A stretch of 64,000 nucleotides of DNA from Bacteroidota bacterium (lineage in GTDB: Bacteria; Bacteroidota; Bacteroidia; NS11-12g; UBA9320): NCBI GenBank assembly GCA_013359235.1, contig JABWCE010000002.1:62001-126000 (forward strand), read 5' to 3'. Of this stretch, positions 42,805-50,217 are shown piece after piece (positions within the stretch are counted from its first letter, which is position 1; each line of letters opens with the position of its first letter). The position numbers and the translations under genes were made by a program. The notes under the pieces are model-generated. The model saw only the letters and a program-made list of their open reading frames with translations, was not told the origin of the DNA and searched no databases.

Positions 42805-44864
42805 TGGAAGAAATAAAATCAAATTCAGGACATTCTGATAATTCCCGAAATTCCGGTTCAGACAATGTATGGATGCCTTTGAGCAAAGACTGGAATAAGG
42901 AGAGATTAACGCAGTTGAAACATCTTTTTCCTGATTTGTTTACCAACGAGGGCAAACTGAATATTGATGAACTGAAAAAAGTAGTTGACCCCGAAAGTGT
43001 GAGTGAAACTGAACGCTATGAATTTCGCTGGTTTGGGAAAAGTGCCGCCAAAAGAAACGCCTACACGCCAAGCAACGCAACTTTAATATTTGATGAAGCA
43101 AGAAGTGTTAATCCGAATGAAAGCGAAAACTTAATAATTGAAGGAGAAAACCTTGAAGTATTAAAATTGCTTAGTGGAAGCTATCGAGAGCAAGTCAAAT
43201 GTATTTATATAGACCCACCTTATAACACTGGAAAGGACTTTGTTTATACGGACAATTTTACCGAAGAAAAGAAGCCATATTGGGAACAGACAGGAGTAAC
43301 CGAAAACGGATTAAAGATTGACACAAATACTGATACTGACGGAAGATACCACAGTAATTGGCTGAATATGATGTATAGCCGTTTACTGATTGCCAGACAG
43401 CTTTTGCGAGAAGATGGCGTGATTTTCATTTCAATTGACGATAATGAAGTTCACCATTTAAGAAAGTTATGTGATGAAGTATTTGGTGAAGAAAATTTTG
43501 GCGGACAAATTATTTGGCAAACGGCTACGGATAATAATCCAACTCAAATTGCAACTGAACACGAATATGTTTTATGCTATTTAAAAGATAAAAACGAGCA
43601 AGATTTTTGGGAAGTCCCTTCCGACAAAGGGAAAATTATTCAAGAAAAATACGATGCATTAAAAGCTAAATACTTAGAAGATATAGAAAGCATTCAGACT
43701 GAATTAAGGAAATGGATAAGGACTCAAACCAATGGAAATGATTTGTCTGGGGTTGCTCACTATTCCTATGTTGATGAACAAGGAGTTTACTATCCAGGAA
43801 ATTCGGCAAACACAAAACCTGGAGGTTACACGTATGACATCATTCATCCAATTACAAAGAACGTTTGTTCTAAACCTGAATATGGATATAGATGGACTTT
43901 TGAAACCTTCTCAGAAGCTGATAAACGAGGTGATGTGCAATGGGGTGATGACGAAAACACTATCCCAAAAATTAAGAAAAGACTTGATACTGTATCTCAA
44001 AGGTTAAAAAGCTATTACTATGAGGATAACAGAGCAACATCAGGAGAACTAAAAACTTTATTTGGAGGCGTTAAGGTTTTCAATAATCCTAAGTCGGTTA
44101 ATTTCTTGAGACATATTATCAAATTTGTTACAAATGAAAATGATATAATACTGGATTTTTTTGGTGGAAGTGGTTCAACTGGACAAGCTATTTTTGAACT
44201 TAACAAACAGGACAATTTAGGTAGGCGATTTATTTTAATTCAAATTCCTGAATTAACAGATACAAAAACAGAAGCATTTAAGAATAGCTACAAAAAAATC
44301 AGCGACATAACTATTGAACGCAACAAACGAGTAGTTGAAAAAATAAGGTCGGAACTAGAATTACAAGAATTAAAGAATAAACAGAATTTATTTGGTAATT
44401 CTGAAAATTCAGCTAATTCAAAAAATTATAGTTCAGACAATTTAGGTTTCAAAGTTTTCAAATTAGTAAAATCAAATTTCCCAAGAGTTGAGTGGGCTCC
44501 CGATGTGGAGAAAACAGACGAAGAAAATATTGCATCACTCAAAAAATACATTGCCGACAAAGAAGCCCAATTAGTAACTGCATTCAATAGAAACGAATTG
44601 CTGACAGAGATTTTATTAAAGAACGGTTTCCAGTTAAACTACAAAGCCGACAAGCAAGAACAGTTTAAGAAAAATGAAATTCTTTTAGCCACAGACGGCA
44701 TAAAAGAAACATTGATTTGCTTAGATGTTACCATTGAAGCCGACACAGTAGAGTATTTCAAAAAGCACACAGACAAAAAATTTATTTGCCTTGAACGTGC
44801 CTTAGACACAACCAAGAAATACAACTTGAAACATTATTTGGGCGACAAGTTTAATGCGTTTTAG
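42804..44864 (+). CDS. mod: Type III DNA methyltransferase, Mod subunit (N6-adenine)
   Basis: 686 residues. Beta-class order: catalytic motif IV DPPY (residues 137-140, followed by NTGKDFVYTDNF), then the target-recognition region (about 235-435), then the SAM-binding motif FFGGSGSTGQ (about 451-460). It methylates one strand of an asymmetric site and carries the sequence specificity for Res. The N-terminus has Ser/Asn-rich runs (NSGHSDNSRNSGSDN) and a second such run (GNSENSANSKNYSSDN) follows the 37-bp repeat at about residue 525. The base composition of the recognition region is lower in GC, as expected if it is exchanged by recombination. It is followed by tcmP after 2 bp. Confidence 0.94.
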   Translation: MEEIKSNSGHSDNSRNSGSDNVWMPLSKDWNKERLTQLKHLFPDLFTNEGKLNIDELKKVVDPESVSETERYEFRWFGKSAAKRNAYTPSNATLIFDEARSVNPNESENLIIEGENLEVLKLLSGSYREQVKCIYIDPPYNTGKDFVYTDNFTEEKKPYWEQTGVTENGLKIDTNTDTDGRYHSNWLNMMYSRLLIARQLLREDGVIFISIDDNEVHHLRKLCDEVFGEENFGGQIIWQTATDNNPTQIATEHEYVLCYLKDKNEQDFWEVPSDKGKIIQEKYDALKAKYLEDIESIQTELRKWIRTQTNGNDLSGVAHYSYVDEQGVYYPGNSANTKPGGYTYDIIHPITKNVCSKPEYGYRWTFETFSEADKRGDVQWGDDENTIPKIKKRLDTVSQRLKSYYYEDNRATSGELKTLFGGVKVFNNPKSVNFLRHIIKFVTNENDIILDFFGGSGSTGQAIFELNKQDNLGRRFILIQIPELTDTKTEAFKNSYKKISDITIERNKRVVEKIRSELELQELKNKQNLFGNSENSANSKNYSSDNLGFKVFKLVKSNFPRVEWAPDVEKTDEENIASLKKYIADKEAQLVTAFNRNELLTEILLKNGFQLNYKADKQEQFKKNEILLATDGIKETLICLDVTIEADTVEYFKKHTDKKFICLERALDTTKKYNLKHYLGDKFNAF
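44352..44388 (+). repeat. 37-bp in-frame repeat within mod
   Basis: Second copy of the repeat at 42362-42398 (34/37). It joins the catalytic core of Mod to a low-complexity Asn/Ser linker. Confidence 0.8.
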
Positions 44865-44866
44865 AT

Positions 44867-45724
44867 ATGAACAATTTCGGAGGTGATTGGACAAAAATAA
44901 AAATTGAAATACTCGTAGAGTATGCAAAAGCATATCTGTCAATTATGAAAAACAGAAAGTTTTTTAAATTGATGTATTTTGATGGCTTTGCTGGCTCTGG
45001 CTTTATTGTCAAAGACAACAAGATTGATATTGATGTTACCGTTGGTGCTGCAAGGCGAATAATAGAAATTGATAAACCTCGTCCATTCGACACATATTAT
45101 TTCGTTGAAAAAGACCCGAAGAACTTTAAGCTGTTAGAAAGTAACACAAAAGAAGATTTTCCCAAAAAAAATATTCACACAGTTCCCGAAGATTGTAATA
45201 AAAAGTTGCTTGATATGGCAAACTTTTTAAGAAATCCCAAAAATAAAAACTACAGAACCCTTGCTTATATTGACCCTTGTGGTATGCAAGTAGAATGGCG
45301 TTCAATAGAATGTTTGCGAGACTTGCCAATAGATATGTGGGTATTAGTTCCAACGGGCTTAGGAGTAAATAGATTACTGAAAAAAAACGGTCAAATTTCT
45401 GATGCATGGTTGGAGCGTCTTGAAATGTTTCTTGGGCTTACAAGAGATAAAGTTGAAAAGTATTTCTATAAAAAAATAGATACGCTTTTTCCTGATATAA
45501 CATTTGTTCAGAAGGAAGAAGATGCTATTGAAAAATCAGCAAAATTATATCAGAAAAGATTAAAAGATGTTTTTAAATATGTTTCAAAGCCCTATGAGTT
45601 AAAGAACTCAAGTAATTCTGTAATGTATCATCTTTACCTCGCAACAAATAATGAAAGTGGAGTAAAAATCGCTAATGACATCGTAAAAAAATACAACAAT
45701 AAAAATGGCACAATCAAGCATTGA
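44867..45724 (+). CDS. tcmP: Three-Cys-motif partner protein TcmP
   Basis: 285 residues. Shared TcmP features are visible: [20 protein letters not shown] at the start, FDGFAGSG (38-45), [13 protein letters not shown] (79-91) and [12 protein letters not shown] (133-144), then [13 protein letters not shown]. The order of these blocks is that of a Rossmann-fold SAM-dependent methyltransferase (motif I, acidic motif II, DP-type motif IV), but its activity is not known to me. The name comes from its constant neighbour, a three-Cys-motif DUF5131 protein, which here follows with a 20-bp overlap. It is 2 bp after mod, so it is in the restriction operon. Confidence 0.88.
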   Translation: MNNFGGDWTKIKIEILVEYAKAYLSIMKNRKFFKLMYFDGFAGSGFIVKDNKIDIDVTVGAARRIIEIDKPRPFDTYYFVEKDPKNFKLLESNTKEDFPKKNIHTVPEDCNKKLLDMANFLRNPKNKNYRTLAYIDPCGMQVEWRSIECLRDLPIDMWVLVPTGLGVNRLLKKNGQISDAWLERLEMFLGLTRDKVEKYFYKKIDTLFPDITFVQKEEDAIEKSAKLYQKRLKDVFKYVSKPYELKNSSNSVMYHLYLATNNESGVKIANDIVKKYNNKNGTIKH

Positions 45725-46436
45725 ATGGACTGAAATGACCTGGAACCCGACAACGGGTTGCACCAAAATTTCTGCTGGTTGTAAATTCTGCTACGCAGAA
45801 GTTATGTCAAAACGCTTAAAGGCAATGGGCGTTGACAAATACAAAGACGGCTTTAAAGTTCGTGTTCACCCTGAAGCATTGAATATTCCATATACTTGGA
45901 AATCTTCAAAAGTTGTTTTTGTAAACTCAATGAGTGATTTATTTCATAAAGACATTCCGCTTGAATTTATTAAGCAAGTGTTTCACGTAATGAATGATAA
46001 TCCGCAACACGGTTTTCAAGTATTGACAAAGAGAGCGGAGCGACTATTTGAACTACACAAAGAACTAAAGTGGACACATAATATTTGGATGGGAGTATCA
46101 GTAGAGAACGACAAAGTAATTGACCGCATTGACTTTTTAAGAAAGACAAGAGCCAAAGTAAAATTCTTATCCCTTGAACCACTTATCGGACCTTTAGAAA
46201 AGTTAAACCTTAAAAAAATTGACTGGGTAATTGTTGGCGGAGAAAGCGGACACAAACCAAGACCAATGAACCCTGACTGGGTTTTAGACATACAGGAACA
46301 ATGCGAAAAAGCAGACGTAGCATTTTTCTTCAAACAATGGGGCGGACGAAATAAAAAGGCAGCAGGACGACTTTTAAACGGTCGGACTTATGACGAAATG
46401 CCAGAAATAATGGAAATAGAAAAAGGAGCAAGATAA
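45705..46436 (+). CDS. DUF5131 (phage Gp37/Gp68 family) three-Cys-motif protein
   Basis: 243 residues. The start [20 protein letters not shown] with Cys19, Cys26 and Cys29 (C-x6-C-x2-C, ending CKFCYAE) is diagnostic. Further family blocks: [57 protein letters not shown] and [10 protein letters not shown]. The three Cys could bind an iron-sulfur cluster in a radical-SAM-like TIM barrel; that is an inference from the family. It starts inside tcmP, 20 bp before its stop, and is the last gene of the operon. Confidence 0.9.
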   Translation: MAQSSIEWTEMTWNPTTGCTKISAGCKFCYAEVMSKRLKAMGVDKYKDGFKVRVHPEALNIPYTWKSSKVVFVNSMSDLFHKDIPLEFIKQVFHVMNDNPQHGFQVLTKRAERLFELHKELKWTHNIWMGVSVENDKVIDRIDFLRKTRAKVKFLSLEPLIGPLEKLNLKKIDWVIVGGESGHKPRPMNPDWVLDIQEQCEKADVAFFFKQWGGRNKKAAGRLLNGRTYDEMPEIMEIEKGAR

Positions 46437-46448
46437 TGGCAACGCACA

Positions 46449-46515
46449 GGTGTAAGCACATTTGCAACCGCTACAAGCCCATTCGCAGACCAAAGTTTGC
46501 AAAAGAGCTTACACC
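46449..46515. repeat. Imperfect inverted repeat, 19-bp arms
   Basis: Left arm GGTGTAAGCACATTTGCAA (46449-46467), right arm TTGCAAAAGAGCTTACACC (46497-46515); 16 of 19 positions pair, with the three mismatches together in the middle. It starts 13 bp after the last gene of the operon. It could be a terminator-like or recombination-site structure. Confidence 0.65.
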
Positions 46516-46566
46516 TCTCCCACCCGAGAAAAATTATTTTTTAAAATTCCCTTCAAAAATTTTTAA

Positions 46567-46704
46567 AACCGCCACCGCACAACCGACACATAAAGACCAA
46601 AACACAAACCTGACAATGACAGCGCAACCCTTATCAGACCTGACTTTCACGACACGACAGACAGAACGCCAGCAGGTAACAGCGGTTTTGCAAAAGTGGC
46701 GGTT
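46567..46704. repeat. Long-range inverted repeat AACCGCCAC ... GTGGCGGTT
   Basis: Perfect 9-bp arms at 46567-46575 and 46696-46704, 120 bp apart, enclosing the right copy of the 19-bp island repeat (46637-46655). Confidence 0.55.
46637..46655 (+). repeat. Island direct repeat, right copy
   Basis: GACCTGACTTTCACGACAC, 17/19 to 39106-39124. The two copies lie about 7.5 kb apart in the same orientation and enclose the whole operon. Confidence 0.45.
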
Positions 46705-46757
46705 CAGTGCTTCGTATGACAGTTTTGTGGTAGGTTCAAGTGCAGTTCTTCGATTGA

Positions 46758-46775
46758 ATCTCGCACTTGCGAGAT
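46758..46775. repeat. Short perfect hairpin ATCTCGC-ACTT-GCGAGAT
   Basis: 7-bp stem and 4-nt loop at the right end of the structured non-coding region; no T-run follows. Confidence 0.55.
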
Positions 46776-47037
46776 ACTTATAATCCGCAACTACGCCAAG
46801 CCGTAAACGTCATTTTAACTCTTTTTCTGTTGACGATTTTATAAATCTGGATTGAAACAGAACTTGATGAATAACTAATAGCTCTAATTTTATACATTTT
46901 GACCGATTAGGTCAGCAAAATACGAGTTTTTCAAATATATAGTGCGCAATATCAAGCACTTAATTTTTATCCAATATTGACACGGATAAGTCGGGAATTT
47001 GAAATTTGTTATTATTACTTAAATAAACTTGGCTCGG

Positions 47038-48228
47038 CTAATCATTGATTGCCGAAATTCCGGGCAGTATTTTACCCTCGAAATACTCGAGTAAAGCACC
47101 TCCACCTGTAGAAACATAGCTTACTTTTTCTTCAAGTTTAAATTTATGAATGGCTGCTGACGAATCTCCACCGCCAATTAGAGTAAAAGTTCCTCTGTTT
47201 GTGGCTTCTGCTAATGTAAGAGCTATTTGTTTTGTTCCATTTTCAAAATTTTGCATTTCAAAAACTCCCATTGGTCCGTTCCACAAAATGGTTTTGCTTT
47301 GTAAAATTATATTTTTATAATTTTCAATTGCTTGGGGTCCAATATCCAAGCCCATCCAGCCGTCTGGAATTTCGTTGCTTTGTGCAACTTTAATGTTTGA
47401 TTCATTATTAAATTTATCAGCAATTACCGAATCTTGGGGCAAATGTATTTTTACACCATTTTTTTGGGCATTTGATAAAATCTGCAATGTAAGTTCAAGT
47501 CTATCATTTTCTACAAGCGAATTGCCTATTTTACCACCTTGTGCTTTTACAAAGGTATAAGACATACCCCCACCAATTATAATATTATCGGCAACACTCA
47601 TCAGATTATCTAAAATCAGAATTTTATCACCTGCTTTAGCACCGCCTATTATAGCTGTAAAAGGTCGGGCGGGGTTTTTCATCACCTTTTCTGCATTTTC
47701 AATTTCTTTTGCCATCAAATATCCGAAGCATTTGGCTTCGCCAAAAAATTGAGCAATAACTGCTGTACTTGCATGTGCCCTGTGTGCAGTTCCAAATGCA
47801 TCGTTTACATAATAATTACCGAGTTTTGATAGTTTTTCGGCAAATTGCAAATCTCCTTTTTCTTCTTCTTTATAAAATCTTAGATTTTCGAGCAAAAGAA
47901 CTTCGCCAGCTTTCAAATTATTAGCTAATTTAAGAGCTATATCTCCTACACAATCATCGGCAAATTTTACATTTGTGTTTAAAAATTTACTCAAATGCTG
48001 TAAAATGTGTTTTAGTGAGTATTTAGGATTTGGACCATCTTTGGGGCGACCAAGATGCGACATAAGTATAACCGAGCCTCCATCATCCAATATCTTATTA
48101 ATTGTTGGCAATGCGGCTGTAATTCGAGAATCATCGCTTATTTCAAAATTTTCATTTAGTGGTACATTAAAGTCAACTCTTATTAGTACTTTTTTGTCTG
48201 CAAAATTTATATTATCTACTGTTTTCAC
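47038..48228 (-). CDS. pgk: Phosphoglycerate kinase
   Basis: 396 residues, normal length. It transfers phosphate from 1,3-bisphosphoglycerate to ADP in glycolysis. Seen: KKVLIRVDFNVPLNENFEIS, the substrate-binding ILMSHLGRPKDGPNPKYSLK, DDCVGD, LLLENLRFYKEEEKGD, AFGTAHRAHAST, and the C-terminal nucleotide part WNGPMGVFE and IGGGDSSAAIHKF with STGGGALLEY. The gene lies right after the foreign island and 14 bp downstream of the cyclophilin gene in transcription order, so they may be co-transcribed. No glyceraldehyde-3-phosphate dehydrogenase gene is near. Confidence 0.97.
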   Translation of the reverse strand: MKTVDNINFADKKVLIRVDFNVPLNENFEISDDSRITAALPTINKILDDGGSVILMSHLGRPKDGPNPKYSLKHILQHLSKFLNTNVKFADDCVGDIALKLANNLKAGEVLLLENLRFYKEEEKGDLQFAEKLSKLGNYYVNDAFGTAHRAHASTAVIAQFFGEAKCFGYLMAKEIENAEKVMKNPARPFTAIIGGAKAGDKILILDNLMSVADNIIIGGGMSYTFVKAQGGKIGNSLVENDRLELTLQILSNAQKNGVKIHLPQDSVIADKFNNESNIKVAQSNEIPDGWMGLDIGPQAIENYKNIILQSKTILWNGPMGVFEMQNFENGTKQIALTLAEATNRGTFTLIGGGDSSAAIHKFKLEEKVSYVSTGGGALLEYFEGKILPGISAIND

Positions 48229-48242
48229 TTAATTAATTACTT

Positions 48243-48926
48243 TTATTTTCTTTTGTTAAACTCGTTTAAAGCATTGTATTTATTTGCTTTTTCGCCTTTT
48301 CTCAATATTCTTATTGAGAAAATCATATCATTTGCTTTAATAATAAAAGGTATTTCGGTACCTGAAATCAACTCTCCAAATACTGTATGAACTCCGTCAA
48401 GCCATGGGGTAGCTTTTAGTGTTATAAAAAATTGACTTCCATTTGTAGATGGACCCGAATTAGCCATTGCTAATAGTCCTGGTCTATCAAGTTTTAAATC
48501 TGAAAATTCATCTTTAAACAGGTACCCAGGCCCGCCTTGTCCTGTACCTAATGGGTCACCTCCCTGAATCATAAAGTTTTCTTTGTCGCCATTGGTAAGG
48601 CTAATTACACGATGAAATTTCAAGCTGTCAAAAAATGGAGTACCCGGTTTGCGAAATGTATTTGGCATGGTGCCTTCGGCTAATGCAACAAAATTGGCTA
48701 CTGTCATCTGTGCTTTTTCTTCAAATAGTCGTGCTATCATTACGCCTTTTGACGTATTTATTTTTGCAAACAGCCCCAAAGAAGTATCAACTTTAATGAT
48801 TTGTTCTTCGGCGGTATCTTCGTCTGCACTTTGATTTTGTACTTTTTTGTTACAGGAGAAGAACAGCAAAACACCTGTTATTGCTATAATTGTTTTAAAT
48901 AATTTTATATTTTTTTTTTGGTTCAT
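48243..48926 (-). CDS. Cyclophilin-type peptidylprolyl isomerase lipoprotein
   Basis: 227 residues. Lipobox LLFFSC (Cys25). The cyclophilin domain (about 50-220) has FHRVISLTNGDKENFMIQGGDPLGTGQGGPGY, MANSGPSTNGSQFFITLKATPWLDGVHTVFGEL; the catalytic Arg (FHRV) and the FITL/WLDG blocks are present. It should catalyse proline isomerisation in periplasmic proteins. Divergent to the FkbM gene, with facing -7 boxes between them. Confidence 0.93.
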   Translation of the reverse strand: MNQKKNIKLFKTIIAITGVLLFFSCNKKVQNQSADEDTAEEQIIKVDTSLGLFAKINTSKGVMIARLFEEKAQMTVANFVALAEGTMPNTFRKPGTPFFDSLKFHRVISLTNGDKENFMIQGGDPLGTGQGGPGYLFKDEFSDLKLDRPGLLAMANSGPSTNGSQFFITLKATPWLDGVHTVFGELISGTEIPFIIKANDMIFSIRILRKGEKANKYNALNEFNKRK

Positions 48927-48937
48927 AATTAGTTTTG

Positions 48938-48945
48938 CAAAGATA
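48938..48945 (-). promoter_or_regulatory. Bacteroidota -7 box (TATCTTTG, minus strand)
   Basis: Exact TAnnTTTG match 11 nt before the cyclophilin ATG, so its leader must be very short. Confidence 0.5.
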
Positions 48946-48960
48946 ATGATTTATAGAGTT

Positions 48961-48968
48961 TATTTTTG
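48961..48968 (+). promoter_or_regulatory. Bacteroidota -7 box (TATTTTTG) of the FkbM gene
   Basis: Exact match 6 nt before the ATG at 48975; transcription would start close to the start codon. Confidence 0.5.
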
Positions 48969-48974
48969 TTGCAC

Positions 48975-49718
48975 ATGTCAAAACCAATTTCGCTGAAAAT
49001 AGGAAATTTTCTTTACCAAAATTTATTTCCGGTTTACAATATTTTGTATCCCATTTTTAAAAAACAACAAGATGCTGATGAAATTAATTTTCTTAAAAAT
49101 ATTTTAAAACAAGGGTCGGTAATACTCGATATTGGTGCTAATATTGGTTTTTATGCAAAAATATTATCTGAAATTACCGGTGAAAATGGCAAAGTTCATT
49201 CATTTGAACCTGATAGAATAAATTTCAATTATTTGAAGAAAAATTTGAGAGGTAAAAGCAATGTATTGCTTAACAATAAAGCAGTAAGCGATGCTGAAGG
49301 CGAAATAAAAGTTTATAAATCAAAAGACTTGAATGTTGATCATAGAACATATCCAGTTGATGAGTATGACGAAATTGAAGTGATAGAAGCAATTTCAATT
49401 GACAAATACGTAAATAACGAATTTAAGGTTGATTTTATTAAAATGGATATTCAGGGATATGAAATTTCTGCATTGAAAGGGATGGAAAACACAATAAAAT
49501 CAAATCCTCACATTATTTTGCTTTTAGAGTTTTGGCCCTTTGGTTTGCATGCTGCAGGTCATACTGTTAAAGAGTTTTGTGATTTACTAATTTCATTTGG
49601 CTTAAAGATTTATTTTCTCGAAAAAACAATACTTACTCCTTTTGAATTTGGCAAAATTGCCGATTATGAAAAATGGGAGTGGGGGCAGTATAAGAATATT
49701 GTTGTTAAGTTTTATTAA
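48975..49718 (+). CDS. FkbM-family SAM-dependent methyltransferase
   Basis: 247 residues from the ATG at 48975 (the open frame extends 3 codons upstream into a TTG, which is less likely because it overlaps the -7 box). The SAM-binding motif I is VILDIGANIGFYAKIL, followed by GKVHSFEPDRINFNYLKKNL, a NVLLNNKAVSD strand and the FkbM-type DFIKMDIQGYEISALKGM. FkbM proteins O-methylate sugars or other hydroxyls, often on surface polysaccharides; the substrate here is unknown. It stands alone, convergent with the biotin protein gene. Confidence 0.9.
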   Translation: MSKPISLKIGNFLYQNLFPVYNILYPIFKKQQDADEINFLKNILKQGSVILDIGANIGFYAKILSEITGENGKVHSFEPDRINFNYLKKNLRGKSNVLLNNKAVSDAEGEIKVYKSKDLNVDHRTYPVDEYDEIEVIEAISIDKYVNNEFKVDFIKMDIQGYEISALKGMENTIKSNPHIILLLEFWPFGLHAAGHTVKEFCDLLISFGLKIYFLEKTILTPFEFGKIADYEKWEWGQYKNIVVKFY

Positions 49719-49723
49719 TGTAT

Positions 49724-50215
49724 TCAGAAATTAATCAAAACTTGATTTTTTTCAACTTTTTCACCTTGTTTAACCCTTAATGCCATTACCTTTCCATCGC
49801 CGGTTGCTTTTATTATATTTTCCATTTTCATAGCTTCGAGAGTTATTAAATTATCGCCTTTTTTTACTTCATCGCCTTCGTTAACAAGTATTTTTAATAC
49901 CATGCCTGGCATAGGTGCTTTTACTTCTTGCATTATAAAATCTGAAAACTTTTCCATCCCCATTTTTTCGAGCAAATCTTCAAGGTCGTTTTTCAGCTTG
50001 ATATTGTATTTTTTCTCATTTATCTCAATAACGAGGTAATGTTTTAAATTTTCAACTACCTTAATATTGTATGAAATGCCTTTGTGTAAAGCATGAAAAC
50101 TGCCATCAATGTTCTTTATTATATCAATTTCAACAGGTAAATTATTGAAAAAATATTGACCGTTTTCAATTTTGATTTCTGTTTCGGGTTTTTGATTTAC
50201 TGAAATTTTATACAT
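49724..50215 (-). CDS. Biotin carboxyl carrier-type protein
   Basis: 163 residues. The C-terminal biotinyl domain (about 92-163) holds EAMKMEN with biotin-accepting Lys130, preceded by VKAPMPGMVLKILVNEGDEV and followed by KVMALRVKQGEKVEKNQVL. The N-terminal 85 residues form the usual extra domain of acyl-CoA carboxylase or decarboxylase carriers. There is no carboxylase or carboxyltransferase gene beside it; it is 2 bp after a DUF4175 gene on the same strand. In Bacteroidota the partner is often a methylmalonyl-CoA or propionyl-CoA enzyme, which must lie elsewhere. Confidence 0.9.
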   Translation of the reverse strand: MYKISVNQKPETEIKIENGQYFFNNLPVEIDIIKNIDGSFHALHKGISYNIKVVENLKHYLVIEINEKKYNIKLKNDLEDLLEKMGMEKFSDFIMQEVKAPMPGMVLKILVNEGDEVKKGDNLITLEAMKMENIIKATGDGKVMALRVKQGEKVEKNQVLINF

Positions 50216-50217
50216 CT

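Larger units (their letters stand above)
46437..47037. other. Non-coding right flank of the island
   Basis: 601 bp without a credible gene. About 46440-46800 is CGAC/ACCG-rich and full of inverted repeats: 19-bp arms at 46449-46467 and 46497-46515, AACCGCCAC/GTGGCGGTT at 46567-46575 and 46696-46704, and a 7-bp hairpin ATCTCGC/GCGAGAT at 46758-46775. A 115-codon open frame crosses it but its codon use and composition follow the repeats, so I do not call it. 46800-47037 is AT-rich again with a small TTATCC/GGATAA repeat (46967-46972, 46984-46989). No tRNA that could serve as an integration site is seen. Confidence 0.6.

Noticed and set aside
46436-46783. 115-codon plus-strand frame directly after the DUF5131 gene
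   Set aside because: It runs through the inverted repeats, its protein is of low complexity in Thr/Gln/Lys with no fold-like pattern, and it overlaps the DUF5131 stop by one base only by chance. It is treated as non-coding.
46967-46989. TTATCC/GGATAA inverted repeat as an IS end
   Set aside because: Only 6 bp long; no matching end, target duplication or transposase lies next to it.
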